Assembly (NCBI GenBank): GCA_022562295.1
Contig: JADFPO010000008.1
Location: 1 to 34,033, forward strand
Length of the DNA: 34,033 nucleotides
DNA from: Gemmatimonadota bacterium
GTDB lineage: Bacteria; Gemmatimonadota; Gemmatimonadetes; Gemmatimonadales; GWC2-71-9
Direction: 5' to 3'
Shown: positions 33,717 to 34,033 of the stretch, in pieces
How the letters are laid out: every line of letters begins with the position of its first letter
Position numbering within the stretch: position 1 is the stretch's first letter
The notes under the pieces: generated by a model
Database searches by the model: none
Told to the model about the DNA's origin: nothing
What the model saw: the letters and a program-made list of their open reading frames with translations, nothing else
Translations under genes and position numbers: made by a program

Positions 33717-34033
33717 TGTCCGTAGTTCCCTCTCAGCGCGGCGGCTCTCTCGAGGTGAGCGAGAAGCGGCGCACCGCGGCCCTCCAGGTGGCCGAGCTGC
33801 TCCAACCCGGTAGCCACGTGGCCATCACGACACACGTGAACGCCGATGGTGACGGGTGCGGAAGCGAGGTGGCGCTGTGGCACCTGCTGACCGCGCATGG
33901 GGTCGACGTGGTACTGGCGAATCCCACCCCGATCCCGTCGCGCTATCGGTTTCTTCTCAGCGGAATCGAGCACGCCGACAAGACCGCCAAGGCGGTCAAG
34001 CAGCTCGACGCCGCGGATGCCGTGGTCGTGGTC
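33717..34033 (+). CDS. DHH-family phosphoesterase (NrnA/pAp-phosphatase-like), 5' part
   Basis: The gene runs off the window, which is why it is missing from the ORF track. From ATG 33717 it reads MSVVPSQRGGSLEVSEKRRTAALQVAELLQPGSHVAITTHVNADGDGCGSEVALWHLLTAHG. The motif H.NADGDGCGSE..L matches motif I of DHH phosphoesterases such as nanoRNase NrnA/bifunctional oligoribonuclease-pAp phosphatase (consensus H.NPDGDAIGS). About 105 residues are present, ending in VKQLDAADAVVVV, where the next motif (D) would follow. Ordinary members degrade very short RNAs or pAp, but the exact role cannot be set from this part. Confidence 0.88.

Overview
The window is a high-GC, gene-dense bacterial chromosome segment with many GTG/TTG starts, short or overlapping gene junctions and genes on both strands. 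No rRNA, tRNA, phage, IS element or CRISPR array was seen. The gene set combines a PadR-controlled 'orphan' MacB/FtsX permease, a PQQ dehydrogenase, a Gram-negative type outer-membrane barrel, lipoproteins and a glutaryl-CoA dehydrogenase/ETF/ETF-QO chain. This suggests an aerobic, heterotrophic, diderm bacterium. Gemmatimonadota is my best guess and Acidobacteriota the main alternative. This is inference from gene content, not a database result.

Layout. 1-81 is the tail of an unidentified + strand gene. 222-5140 (minus) holds a Reeler-like CxxCH protein with an unresolved N-terminus, a secreted beta-propeller of the streptogramin-lyase type, and a PadR repressor followed by a large ADOP-type permease. 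5383-9600 (plus) holds a TetR regulator overlapping an exported TAP-like alpha/beta hydrolase, then a secreted PQQ dehydrogenase. 9621-15311 (plus) holds a mannose-6-P-isomerase-type cupin, a sugar nucleotidyltransferase, an isopropylmalate/homocitrate-synthase-like enzyme, an SDR, a lipoprotein, an NAD-isocitrate/homoisocitrate dehydrogenase-type enzyme and a small zinc-ribbon membrane protein. 15319-18497 (plus) holds a metallophosphoesterase, a SprT-like metalloprotease, glutaryl-CoA dehydrogenase and a DinB-fold protein. 18685-22063 (plus) holds etfB, etfA and ETF:quinone oxidoreductase, the electron path from GcdH to the quinone pool. 22193-28630 (minus) is a tight run gpmI > barrel protein > tungstate/molybdate permease > its ATPase > mobA > mobB > moeA, which joins oxyanion uptake to molybdopterin cofactor maturation. 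28669-31746 (plus) holds an SH3-repeat exported protein, a small charged protein and guaB. 31848-33581 (minus) is an alanine/sodium symporter with an inserted extramembrane domain. 33717 to the end is the start of a DHH-family phosphoesterase.

The most unusual feature is non-coding. Four intergenic sites (about 144-220, 2008-2048, 22083-22150 and 31789-31856) carry different tandem repeats that all have a 7-base period. All lie at the 3' ends of genes, three of them touching or overlapping a stop codon. At two convergent junctions the repeats appear in inverted arms around a loop, so they look like heptamer-built bidirectional terminators. They recall the heptanucleotide STRR repeats known in filamentous cyanobacteria, although nothing else here is cyanobacterial. 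A second point of interest is an ETF-QO whose C-terminal CxxCxxC iron-sulfur motif has lost its last cysteine.

No gene-free stretch exceeds 300 bases. The largest gaps are 5141-5382 (divergent promoters), 12257-12469 (a weak hairpin only, or N-terminal coding if the upstream TTG start is used) and 18498-18684 (palindromic sites before etfB).
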